Shown in pieces: positions 1 to 6,748 of a DNA stretch of 14,592 bases. The stretch's first letter is position 1; each line of letters opens with the position of its first letter. The notes under the pieces are model-generated. The model made no database searches, was not told where the DNA came from, and worked only from the letters and a program-made list of their open reading frames with translations. Made by a program: the position numbers and the translations under genes. This DNA comes from CAZPZZ01 sp964591245 (GTDB taxonomy: Bacteria; Acidobacteriota; Vicinamibacteria; Vicinamibacterales; UBA8438), in assembly GCA_964591245.1 (NCBI GenBank), contig CAZPZZ010000106.1, positions 1-14,592 on the forward strand. The letters are read 5' to 3'.

Positions 1-103
1 AGGTTTCCGTGGCGTGCGTAGAGATGTTCGCGAACTGGAGTCATCCATTGGTGCGTGGACCGCCAGGGAGTGTTGTGCGCAGTGTCCCCTGGAGGTGAAA
101 AAA

Positions 104-213
104 ATGTCATCAAAAAATTTGAGACTCAATTGGGCGATCTGTCGTCTAAGTTGACCAGTGGGGGGGATGCGAGTGCGGTGGAAGGACTCTGTTTATACGG
201 TAAAGCTATTTAA
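104..213 (+). other. Possible broken or frameshifted micro-gene
   Basis: GGAGGTGA at 91-98 is a near-ideal Shine-Dalgarno sequence and sits 5 bases before an ATG at 104. Read straight, that ATG gives only 16 residues and stops at 152-154. Adding one A to the A6 run at 112-117 would move translation into the frame that stays open to TAA at 211-213. The product would be about 36 residues, starting MSSKKFETQLGDLSSKL and ending YGKAI. It has an amphipathic, coding-like look, but I recognise no family. It could be a real small protein with a base error, a slippage-controlled gene, a decayed fragment, or chance. Confidence 0.2.
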
Positions 214-232
214 ATCAATGAGATGGACGTGA

Positions 233-322
233 GCAGGGACGAGGTTCCTGAACGTACTTCGTACCCTCGGAGCGACCCTCCCCTGAGTTCGATTCAGACA
301 AGAACGAGTAGTTGTTCCCTGC
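233..322 (+). other. Potential structured RNA element or leader
   Basis: GCAGGGA (233-239) can pair perfectly with TCCCTGC (316-322). The enclosed segment holds two further hairpins: CGAGG (240-244) with CCTCG (265-269), closed inside by GTAC-TTC-GTAC (254-264), and CTGA/TCAG (283-286 with 294-297). Together these resemble a three-way junction. It lies roughly 130 bases upstream of the DksA-type gene, so it could be part of its 5' leader or a separate small RNA. No consensus of a known RNA family was matched, and the pairing was judged only by eye. Confidence 0.25.
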
Positions 323-455
323 AGTGCCGCTAGTGGTGCGGGTTGTTCTGGTACCCAACTTGCTAGGTAGACCTATAGAAGGAAGGGAGTGGATCCGACA
401 CGATCGAGGCGAGCGTGTTCCGTAGCCGGAGGTCGGTCAAGCAAGGAGCCGCATC

Positions 456-902
456 ATGAGTAGTTGGACGGAAGGTATGACAAAGGACCGGTATAACGAG
501 TTGCGCGAAATACTGGAGGAACGGCGCGCAAAAATTGCCGATAAGGTGAAGGATAAGATCCGTACGGTACGGTTCGAGGCGACGCAAATAGGAACGTGTC
601 GCCTTGCCGACGCAACGGAGACGTCGGAAACCGACATCCAGGATGACATCGAGTTTGCGCTCATTCAAATGAAGACCGAGACGCTGACGAAGATTGCAGC
701 TGCGCTGGACCGACTCGAAGAGGGAAGCTACGGCTACTGCTACGAGTGCGGGAAGGAGATCGCCAAGCAGCGCCTTCGAGCTCTTCCATTTGCGGCTCGT
801 TGTCGGGATTGCGAAGAGGTGTGTGAGTCTGAAGTCAATCGTGAACGTGTGCTGGAATCTCGGAGCAAGGCAGTCTCATTGTCTGGGGTGTCGTCTAGTT
901 GA
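456..902 (+). CDS. DksA/TraR-family C4 zinc-finger protein
   Basis: The 148-residue product has the DksA/TraR layout: a helical N-terminal region (about 8-90) followed by a zinc finger with C95, C98, C116 and C119 (CYEC...CRDC). Just before the finger is the family's typical YGYC context. In DksA this family inserts a coiled coil into the RNA polymerase secondary channel and modulates initiation with ppGpp. That role is known for the family and only inferred here. The coiled-coil tip region (about 52-66) is acidic, but I do not see a clean DxxDxA tip motif as in E. coli DksA, so the name dksA is not asserted. About 30 mostly polar residues follow the finger. AAGGAG at 443-448 is well placed for the ATG at 456; the alternative ATG at 477 has its purine run only one base away. 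The gene lies 126 bases upstream of lon on the same strand. Confidence 0.9.
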   Translation: MSSWTEGMTKDRYNELREILEERRAKIADKVKDKIRTVRFEATQIGTCRLADATETSETDIQDDIEFALIQMKTETLTKIAAALDRLEEGSYGYCYECGKEIAKQRLRALPFAARCRDCEEVCESEVNRERVLESRSKAVSLSGVSSS

Positions 903-950
903 CGAAACTCGTGTTGTTGGGAAAAGTGTTGGGAATCCCATCTCGTCGAG

Positions 951-993
951 GTTCGGGTTAGACTTCGAACATGCCCCGCCTATTTTGAGCGGG
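951..993 (+). repeat. Two consecutive inverted repeats upstream of lon
   Basis: GTTCG (951-955) and CGAAC (966-970) form one inverted repeat with a 10-base spacer. CCCGC (975-979) and GCGGG (989-993) form a second with a 9-base spacer. Both lie in the 126-base gap between the DksA-type gene and lon. They could be an operator, a leader hairpin or a weak terminator/attenuator. The AT-rich stretch after the second (about 995-1007) is not a clear T-run. No CIRCE-like sequence and no convincing sigma-32-type promoter was seen. Confidence 0.3.
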
Positions 994-1028
994 ATCTGTT
1001 TAAATTTCGCGGGACAGGAGAGTCGCAA

Positions 1029-3470
1029 ATGAGCGAAGAGCAAGAGTTCCTCGTTGGGGAGAGTTCAGCCGATGAGGGGCCGATCTCGATTCCAGCGGAA
1101 CTGCCGGTGTTGCCGTTGCGCGATACGGTCTTGTTTCCGAATTCGTTCATGCCGCTGGCCGTCGCGCGCGAGAGTTCAGTTCGGCTTATTGAGGAAGCCA
1201 TTGCTGATAGTCGTTTGGTTGGTGTGTTCACCCAGCTTGACCCGGCGATAGAGGAGCCGACTCAAGAGGAGTTGTATCCGGTTGGGACGGCCACGCACAT
1301 CCATAAGATGTTCAAGCTCCCGGACGGGACGCTGCGTCTCATCGTGCAGGGGCAAGTACGTCTTCACCTGGACGAAGTGCTGGAGACAAAACCATATATT
1401 CGTGCCAAGGTGCGTCTAGCTGAGGAGATTTTGGGGGATGCGGACCGTCTGGAAATTGATGCGCTGCAACGAAACATCAAAGGTAATTTTCAGCAGGTCG
1501 TCTCACTTTCCCCTCTCCTGTCAGATGACCTTCAGGCACTGGCCGGCAACATCACCGAACCTGGAAAACTTGCGGATTTCATCGCCTCGAGCTTGACGAC
1601 GATCCAGACATCCGTGAAACAGCAAGTTCTCGGCATGCTCGACGTGCGCGAGCGCATGGAGCAGTTGAACCGGACGTTGATCAAGGAACTTGAAGTCTTG
1701 GAGCTGGGTTCGAAGATTCAGTCTGAGGTTCAGTCCGAAGTCGGTAAGAGTCAACGCGAGTATCTGCTCCGTGAGCAGATGAAGGCGATTCAGAAGGAAC
1801 TCGGAGAAGGTGACGAGCAGACCAAGGAGATTGAGGAACTCCGGGAAAAGATCGTGGCGGCTGGCATGCCTGAGGCCGTGCAGAAGGAGGCGCTTCGCGA
1901 ACTGGATCGGTTATCGCGAATGCCGGTCGCCGCGGCGGAGTATACGGTTTCCCGCACGTATCTGGACTGGCTCGTCGCACTCCCTTGGGCCGTCCGGACC
2001 GACGAGGTGATCGACCTGGGCCTGACGAAGGGGGTCCTCGATGCGGATCATTCAGGACTGGAGAAGGCAAAGGATCGCATCCTTGAATATTTGGCCGTGC
2101 GTAAACTCAAGCCGGATATGAAGGGGCCCATTTTGTGTTTCGTTGGTCCTCCTGGGGTGGGTAAGACCTCACTGGCGAAGTCTATTGCACGGTCGCTCGA
2201 GCGTAAGTTCGTCCGGGTATCGTTGGGGGGAATGCGCGATGAGGCTGAAATTCGTGGACATAGACGCACGTATATAGGCGCACTGCCAGGCCAGGTCATT
2301 CAAGGGTTGCGGCGAGCAGAGTCGAAGAACCCTGTGTTTATTCTGGATGAGATCGATAAGCTGGGTGCAGATTTCAGAGGAGATCCTTCGTCAGCACTGC
2401 TGGAAGTACTCGATCCAGAGCAAAACAACACGTTTCGTGACCATTATCTCGACGTACCCTTCGACCTCTCCGAGGTGCTGTTCATTACCACTGCCAACGT
2501 CCTTGACCCGATTGCGCCTGCGCTACGGGATCGGATGGAAGTGCTCGAACTACCTGGCTACACCGAAGAAGAGAAATTGGCTATTGCCACCGAGCATCTC
2601 GTCTCACGACAGATCGAGAACCACGGACTGAATGCCGAACAGATCACGTTCACAAACAGTGCGTTGGCGGCCGTCATCCGTGGCTACACTCGAGAGGCTG
2701 GTGTTCGCAACCTTGACCGCGAGATCGGCGCACTTTGTCGTAAGGTGGCACGCCGGCATGCCGAGGGCGACGCCGACCCGATAGATGTGGTGCCAGAGAC
2801 CGTGACTGAGATGCTGGGTGCTCCACGGTTCCAGGACGAGGAGGTGGCTGAGCGTACGAAAAACCCTGGGGTTGCGTTGGGCTTGGCTTGGACTCCGGCT
2901 GGTGGAGAAGTGTTGTTTGTCGAAGCCACCCGTATGCCCGGAAAGGGGTCGTTGACCTTGACCGGCCAGCTGGGAGACGTGATGAAGGAGTCAGGACAAG
3001 CGGCCCTATCGTGGTTCCGTGGCCAGACCGCTGCCTACGGCGTTGACTCCGACTTCTATCAGACTGCCGAGATCCACCTACATGTGCCGTCCGGAGCCAT
3101 TCCAAAGGATGGGCCATCGGCGGGGGTCACGATGGCTACCGCACTGGCCTCTGAGTTGACGGGGCGTCCCGTTCGCGGTGACCTGGCGATGACCGGTGAA
3201 ATTACGTTGTCCGGGCATGTGCTTCCTGTCGGCGGAATCAAGGAAAAAGTGCTCGCTGCTCGTCGTCACGGCGTGTTCGAGGTCGTACTGCCGAAGCAGA
3301 ACGAAAAGAACGTGAACGAGGATCTCAGTGAGGATCTTCGGCGCGATATGACTGTCCATTTCGTTTCCCGAATCGACGAGGTGTTGCAGCTTGCACTGCA
3401 GCCGGCATCTCTTCCCCCGTCCGCTGATGTCGGAGAGCAAGCCTCTGGGGTACACGGCACCGTGCAGTAA
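1029..3470 (+). CDS. lon: ATP-dependent Lon protease (endopeptidase La)
   Basis: The 813-residue product has the full LonA layout: an N-terminal substrate-recognition domain (about 25-220), a coiled-coil linker (about 225-300), an AAA+ module and a C-terminal Ser-Lys protease domain. The Walker A motif GPPGVGKT is at 373-380 and Walker B (VFILDEID) at 436-443. The catalytic dyad is S697 (in KDGPSAG) and K740 (in GGIKEK), spaced 43 residues apart as in E. coli Lon. It degrades misfolded and regulatory proteins in the cytoplasm as a hexamer. AGGAGAG at 1016-1022 is ideally placed for the ATG at 1029. A short, weakly conserved tail (about 790-813) follows the protease domain. The gene faces the minus-strand fpg-type gene, with only 40 bases between the two stop codons and no obvious terminator hairpin. 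Confidence 0.98.
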   Translation: MSEEQEFLVGESSADEGPISIPAELPVLPLRDTVLFPNSFMPLAVARESSVRLIEEAIADSRLVGVFTQLDPAIEEPTQEELYPVGTATHIHKMFKLPDGTLRLIVQGQVRLHLDEVLETKPYIRAKVRLAEEILGDADRLEIDALQRNIKGNFQQVVSLSPLLSDDLQALAGNITEPGKLADFIASSLTTIQTSVKQQVLGMLDVRERMEQLNRTLIKELEVLELGSKIQSEVQSEVGKSQREYLLREQMKAIQKELGEGDEQTKEIEELREKIVAAGMPEAVQKEALRELDRLSRMPVAAAEYTVSRTYLDWLVALPWAVRTDEVIDLGLTKGVLDADHSGLEKAKDRILEYLAVRKLKPDMKGPILCFVGPPGVGKTSLAKSIARSLERKFVRVSLGGMRDEAEIRGHRRTYIGALPGQVIQGLRRAESKNPVFILDEIDKLGADFRGDPSSALLEVLDPEQNNTFRDHYLDVPFDLSEVLFITTANVLDPIAPALRDRMEVLELPGYTEEEKLAIATEHLVSRQIENHGLNAEQITFTNSALAAVIRGYTREAGVRNLDREIGALCRKVARRHAEGDADPIDVVPETVTEMLGAPRFQDEEVAERTKNPGVALGLAWTPAGGEVLFVEATRMPGKGSLTLTGQLGDVMKESGQAALSWFRGQTAAYGVDSDFYQTAEIHLHVPSGAIPKDGPSAGVTMATALASELTGRPVRGDLAMTGEITLSGHVLPVGGIKEKVLAARRHGVFEVVLPKQNEKNVNEDLSEDLRRDMTVHFVSRIDEVLQLALQPASLPPSADVGEQASGVHGTVQ

Positions 3471-3510
3471 AAGTTTCTTCTGCGACTGCGTGTCGGTCGA
3501 GCACGGAAAG

Positions 3511-4344
3511 CTATTCTTGAACCTCTGGTACCCAGGCGGTGGTCCGTCCGCCGATGGTGAGGTGTTCAATCCGCCGTCCTTGTATTGTCATGTTGCTCTT
3601 GCGTCCCCATCGACGATGGAAGAGCCAACTCTTGGGTAGTTGTGCCTTGTCAGCGTTAGCGCGGACCGCCGTCTGGATGATGTGCCTCAACTTTAGACGG
3701 AGACGCCGGATGTCGCTGGCGGAGAGTTGGTTGGCGTGTCGCCGAGGATCGAGCCTTGCCTGGTAGAGGACTTCGTCAGCGATCCAGTTTCCGACTCCAG
3801 CCGCAAATGACTGGTCTAGCAGCAGGCTCTTGATTACTCCAGACCGTTTCGAGAACAACTCGGCGAAGCGAGTGGGGGATGGAAGGTCGAGTAGAGGGTC
3901 GAACCCGAGTTCGCTGATGGGAGGTTCATGCTCGGGATCATGCCGAAGACGGATACGTCCCAGTCGGCGCTTGTTGGTTAGTGCAAGTTCGATGCCTCCG
4001 GTAAGGACAAGGTGCAACTTGCTGAACCGGGGGGGCCACATCTGGTCTGCGTGAGATGGACTGGATGCGAGCTGGAGCGGAACGTCGCCCTTTGTACGAA
4101 AGTGTCCAGTCATCCCAAGGTGGAAGCATGGCCAAGGTCGTTGGTCGAGTTCTAGCCACAGATGTTTTCCTCGCCGTCGCACGCCGAGGACCATTCGGTT
4201 GGTCAGCGTCCGGGTGACCGTTGCCGGACTCACGTTGACGAGTACGATTGGGTCGTGGGCACAGGTGACCTCGAGAATCCGGTGGCCGATCGCTACGTGC
4301 TCGATCAATCTTCTGGCTCTTTCGACTTCTGGTAGCTCAGGCAT
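3511..4344 (-). CDS. Fpg/Nei-family DNA glycosylase with a zincless finger
   Basis: The product (277 residues) begins MPELPEVE, giving the catalytic N-terminal proline (after Met removal) and adjacent glutamate. It keeps the conserved lysine region (RRGK, K60), HLGMTG (75-80), LGFDP (146-150) and the helix-two-turn-helix with GVGNWIADEVL (183-193). The family excises oxidised bases such as 8-oxoguanine or FaPy and nicks the strand at the abasic site. The C-terminal zinc finger has no cysteines at all. Residues 243-276 form the zincless-finger pattern ending GGRTTAWVPEVQ, with R267 at the position of the finger arginine. This type is known from NEIL1, plant FPG and some bacterial members. The name mutM is withheld because substrate preference cannot be read from the sequence. 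It is the last gene of the minus-strand run and lies 196 bases after the HAD gene. Confidence 0.93.
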   Translation of the reverse strand: MPELPEVERARRLIEHVAIGHRILEVTCAHDPIVLVNVSPATVTRTLTNRMVLGVRRRGKHLWLELDQRPWPCFHLGMTGHFRTKGDVPLQLASSPSHADQMWPPRFSKLHLVLTGGIELALTNKRRLGRIRLRHDPEHEPPISELGFDPLLDLPSPTRFAELFSKRSGVIKSLLLDQSFAAGVGNWIADEVLYQARLDPRRHANQLSASDIRRLRLKLRHIIQTAVRANADKAQLPKSWLFHRRWGRKSNMTIQGRRIEHLTIGGRTTAWVPEVQE

Positions 4345-4540
4345 GAAGCTCGGTAATCATCGTGCGTTCGGTTTGGCTACAGTATTTACCGACAGAAGGA
4401 ACTGAAATTCATTTACGATTTCGTGTTGCATGTGATCCCCGCTGACACCAGTCGCATGGCGTATGACGATTGTGCCGCGGCTCGGGGTTCTGTCCTTGGC
4501 TACGCAGGTGTCGAGGGGATGGGGCACTGGTGTCACGCGG

Positions 4541-5221
4541 CTACCCGAGTCGTGCGGGCAGTTCGGCGATTGTCCGGATCCGTGGGCAATCGGCGTCTGG
4601 GTGAAGGTTGGCTTCGTCGACCAGAACGGGGGAGATTCCGGCGGCCCGGGCACCGACCACATCGATGTGATACATGTCGCCCACGTGAATGGTTTTCGAT
4701 GCAATGGCCCCGGTCTGCCGGAGTGCTTGTTCGAATAGACGAGGGTCTGGTTTTTCGATGCCTTCCTCTCCCGAGTCCATGATGTGGTCGACGAGTTGGG
4801 CCAGGTCGAGGCGCTCGAACAGCTTTCGTATCGTCCCGTTGGCATTCGACACTACGACTAGTCGGAATTCTCTCTCTCGCAAGGCCCTGAGCGCTGGGCG
4901 TACGAATGCAGGCACATGTTCCCAGAGGTTCGAGTCGCGCTGGTACTGGTGGAGTTCGGCCAGTGCTCTGTCCCTAGCGGCAGAGTGCCGAATACCAGCG
5001 CCTTCCATGACCTGCTCAAAGAATCGTTGCCCACGGCCATGATCTGTTGACGTGCCGATCAATGCCGGGACGTCCAGCGCACGCCTGGCTTGAGGATCGA
5101 CCTTGGCTAGCGTTGCCGCCTCGATGTGAAGTCCTTGCCGGCTGAGCGTTTCGGCCGCGCGCGTCCAGTTGGGCCAAATCAAGACGCCTCCGGCATCGAG
5201 CAGAATGGTTTCAACAGACAT
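4541..5221 (-). CDS. HAD-superfamily hydrolase
   Basis: The 226-residue product carries all four HAD motifs: motif I DAGGV (9-13) with the nucleophile D9, motif II S125-N126, motif III K157 (GIEKPDP) and motif IV GDMYHID (181-187). A helical cap domain lies between motifs I and II (about 18-110), which fits subfamily I. Motif I has glycine (G11) where phosphatases usually have the second aspartate that acts as general acid/base. Such proteins may act as dehalogenases, as phosphatases using another acid, or on unknown substrates, so no substrate is assigned. The ATG at 5221 places motif I at the usual distance from the N-terminus. It lies 33 bases after the NUDIX gene, probably in the same transcript. 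Confidence 0.9.
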   Translation of the reverse strand: MSVETILLDAGGVLIWPNWTRAAETLSRQGLHIEAATLAKVDPQARRALDVPALIGTSTDHGRGQRFFEQVMEGAGIRHSAARDRALAELHQYQRDSNLWEHVPAFVRPALRALREREFRLVVVSNANGTIRKLFERLDLAQLVDHIMDSGEEGIEKPDPRLFEQALRQTGAIASKTIHVGDMYHIDVVGARAAGISPVLVDEANLHPDADCPRIRTIAELPARLG

Positions 5222-5254
5222 AACTGAGTGAATGTTTGCTGTGGACTGTCGGCG

Positions 5255-5779
5255 TCAGCGGCGAAGAAGCCCTAGTCCCAATGCTGTCTTCATGTCGGGC
5301 GCGTGGCCGTCGCGTACGAGCGTTTCCGCTTCAGGGAGTGAGAACCGGCTCACTTCGATGTCTTCATCCTCGTCCGAATGAGCGGCGTGAGGTGGTGTGT
5401 ACAAGCCGGTGAGTTTGAAGAAAATCATCTGCTCGTCACAGAATCCTGGCGACGGAAAGAATTCGCCCACTCGTTCCAGGTGGGTCGCGAGTTGTCCAAT
5501 TTCTTCGTGCGCTTCCCGAAGGGCGGCCTGCTCGGGCGATTCGCCTGGATCAAGACTTCCAGCCGGGAGTTCCCAGATGTGCCGATCGATCGCGTATCGG
5601 TATTGCCGGACCAGAAAGAGATGTTGTGGATCTGGCATGGGGAGTAGCACGACAGAGCCGGGATGCCGTACGACCTCCATGCGTGTCTCGTGACCATGCG
5701 GGAGCATGACCTGATCGGCGTGCACCGAGAACACGTTTCCAGTGAAGATCGTCTCACTCTTCAATGTTCGTTGGGCCAT
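5255..5779 (-). CDS. NUDIX hydrolase, ADP-ribose pyrophosphatase-like
   Basis: From the ATG at 5779 the product has 174 residues. The NUDIX box spans about 74-96 (G-x5-E-x7-RE-x2-EE-x-G), with R88-E89 and E92-E93 as the core metal-binding part. The fold around it (VVRHPGSVV, VRQYRYA, WELPAGSLDPGE) is typical of the ADP-ribose/NDP-sugar pyrophosphatase branch, which splits X-linked nucleoside diphosphates. The exact substrate is inferred only. Upstream in-frame ATGs at 5812, 5830 and 5875 would overlap the end of the rluD-type gene. The start at 5779 was chosen because MAQRTLKSETIF matches the usual beginning of this family. Its ribosome binding site is weak (AAAGG about 12 bases upstream), so 5812 remains possible. 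It follows the rluD-type gene by 13 bases. Confidence 0.9.
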   Translation of the reverse strand: MAQRTLKSETIFTGNVFSVHADQVMLPHGHETRMEVVRHPGSVVLLPMPDPQHLFLVRQYRYAIDRHIWELPAGSLDPGESPEQAALREAHEEIGQLATHLERVGEFFPSPGFCDEQMIFFKLTGLYTPPHAAHSDEDEDIEVSRFSLPEAETLVRDGHAPDMKTALGLGLLRR

Positions 5780-5792
5780 GGTGGAAGGACCT

Positions 5793-6737
5793 TTACCGGT
5801 GTGTTCGGCCATGGTGTTCCCGAAGCCCATCGAGGACCTGCTGTAGATCGGCGGAGAGTGGTGTCGTGAATTCAATGCGGCGTCCGTCTCCGGGGTGTGT
5901 GAATTTCAGCCGCCAGGCATGAAGGAACGGGCGTTGGAGAGATGCCAAAAACCGGTGGTCAGCAGCCAAGTGTCTGCGGGTACCGCCGTACACCGAATCA
6001 CCCACGACCGGATGGCCGATGCTGTTGAGATGTACCCGAATTTGATGTGTGCGGCCCGTGGCGATGGCGACTCTGGCCAAGGTCAGACCACGAAGTCGTT
6101 CTGTGCCGGTCACGCGCGTGACTGCGGACCGAGCTCGTCTGGCCCGTGTCGACATCTTCTGGCGGTTCGTCGGGTCCCGGCCGAGCGGGGCATCGATACG
6201 GCGTCCGGTGTTCAATAGACCCCAGACGAGTGCAAAGTATTCTTTGTCCACTTCCCGATCCGCGAACTGACGAGAGAGTTCTGCATGGGCTGTGTCATGT
6301 TTCGCAACGACCATGAGACCAGAGGTGCCCCGGTCGAGTCGGTGCACGATACCGGGGCGTTGTTCTCCACCGATGCCACTGAGCCCGGATACGTGATGGA
6401 GCAATGCGTTCACGAGGGTGCCATGTTGGTGGCCCGCTGCAGGGTGAACGACCATACCCGCGGGCTTATCGACAACGACTAAATCCGAATCGTCATGAAT
6501 GATCTTGAGTGGCAGGGGTTCGGGCTTGGGAGTGGTCGGTACAGGTGCGGGGATCTGCAGGTCAACCACATCGTCAAGATGTACGGGGTGACTGGCTCGT
6601 GCCGGGCGATTATTCAATTGTACGTGCCCTTCCCGGATCAGGCGCTGGATCCTGGACCGGGAGTGGTCTGGCAATACGGCCGTGATGTAGTGATCGAGCC
6701 GTGCGCCTTCGTGTTCCTCGGAGACTTCAAGACGCAT
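5793..6737 (-). CDS. rluD: RluA/RluD-family 23S rRNA pseudouridine synthase
   Basis: From the ATG at 6737 the product has 314 residues, close to E. coli RluD. It has an N-terminal S4-like RNA-binding domain (about 1-65, with GARLDHYI and SRSRIQRLIREGHV) and an RluA catalytic domain. The catalytic motif HRLDRGTSG is at 132-140 with D135 as the nucleophilic aspartate, followed later by GRTHQIRVH. It isomerises uridines in large-subunit rRNA. The S4 domain favours RluD over RluA, but the exact target sites cannot be read from sequence, so the symbol is a best guess. The frame stays open upstream to 6968, but that part overlaps lgt and lacks family similarity. No clear Shine-Dalgarno precedes 6737. 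Translation is probably coupled to lgt, whose stop lies 11 bases upstream. Confidence 0.9.
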   Translation of the reverse strand: MRLEVSEEHEGARLDHYITAVLPDHSRSRIQRLIREGHVQLNNRPARASHPVHLDDVVDLQIPAPVPTTPKPEPLPLKIIHDDSDLVVVDKPAGMVVHPAAGHQHGTLVNALLHHVSGLSGIGGEQRPGIVHRLDRGTSGLMVVAKHDTAHAELSRQFADREVDKEYFALVWGLLNTGRRIDAPLGRDPTNRQKMSTRARRARSAVTRVTGTERLRGLTLARVAIATGRTHQIRVHLNSIGHPVVGDSVYGGTRRHLAADHRFLASLQRPFLHAWRLKFTHPGDGRRIEFTTPLSADLQQVLDGLREHHGRTHR

Positions 6738-6748
6738 CGGGTTTGTCG

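Larger units (their letters stand above)
1..455. other. Leading region without a convincing full gene
   Basis: No reading frame here resembles a known protein, and stops are frequent in all frames. Visible contents are a short inverted repeat around 63-92 (CCAGGGA against TCCCCTGG with one bulged C), a strong Shine-Dalgarno sequence followed by a very short ORF near 91-154, homopolymer runs (A7 at 98-104, A6 at 112-117, G7 at 160-166), and a set of nested hairpins at 233-322. The stretch just upstream of 456 is presumably the 5' leader of the DksA-type gene. A -10-like TATAGA lies at 374-379, but I see no matching -35 at normal spacing. The left part could instead be the tail of something lying before the window. 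Confidence 0.5.

Noticed and set aside
21..95. Similarity to the 5' part of enterobacterial 6S RNA (GAGATGTTCGC, then GTCCCCTG further on)
   Set aside because: The matching 3' strand that should close the long hairpin (a CATCTC-like complement) is absent from the region, and GTTCGCGAAC at 26-35 is a self-complementary palindrome that could arise independently.
281..299. tRNA T-arm-like string GTTCGATTC
   Set aside because: The flanking bases do not form a 5-bp T stem with the 7-base loop, and no acceptor stem, D arm, anticodon arm or CCA end can be placed around it.
903..1028. Heat-shock operator or sigma-32-type promoter upstream of lon
   Set aside because: No CIRCE inverted repeat is present. 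CTTCGAA and CCCCGCCT near 963-981 are only four bases apart, too close for a sigma-32 promoter.
3078..3569. Open frame antisense to the end of lon, running into the fpg-type gene
   Set aside because: Lon is unambiguous here, and the antisense translation has no domain-like pattern.
4345..4540. Possible extra gene between the HAD and fpg-type genes
   Set aside because: Open frames crossing this gap are shadows of neighbouring genes without start-site support. The gap more likely holds the fpg promoter, though I could not identify one convincingly.
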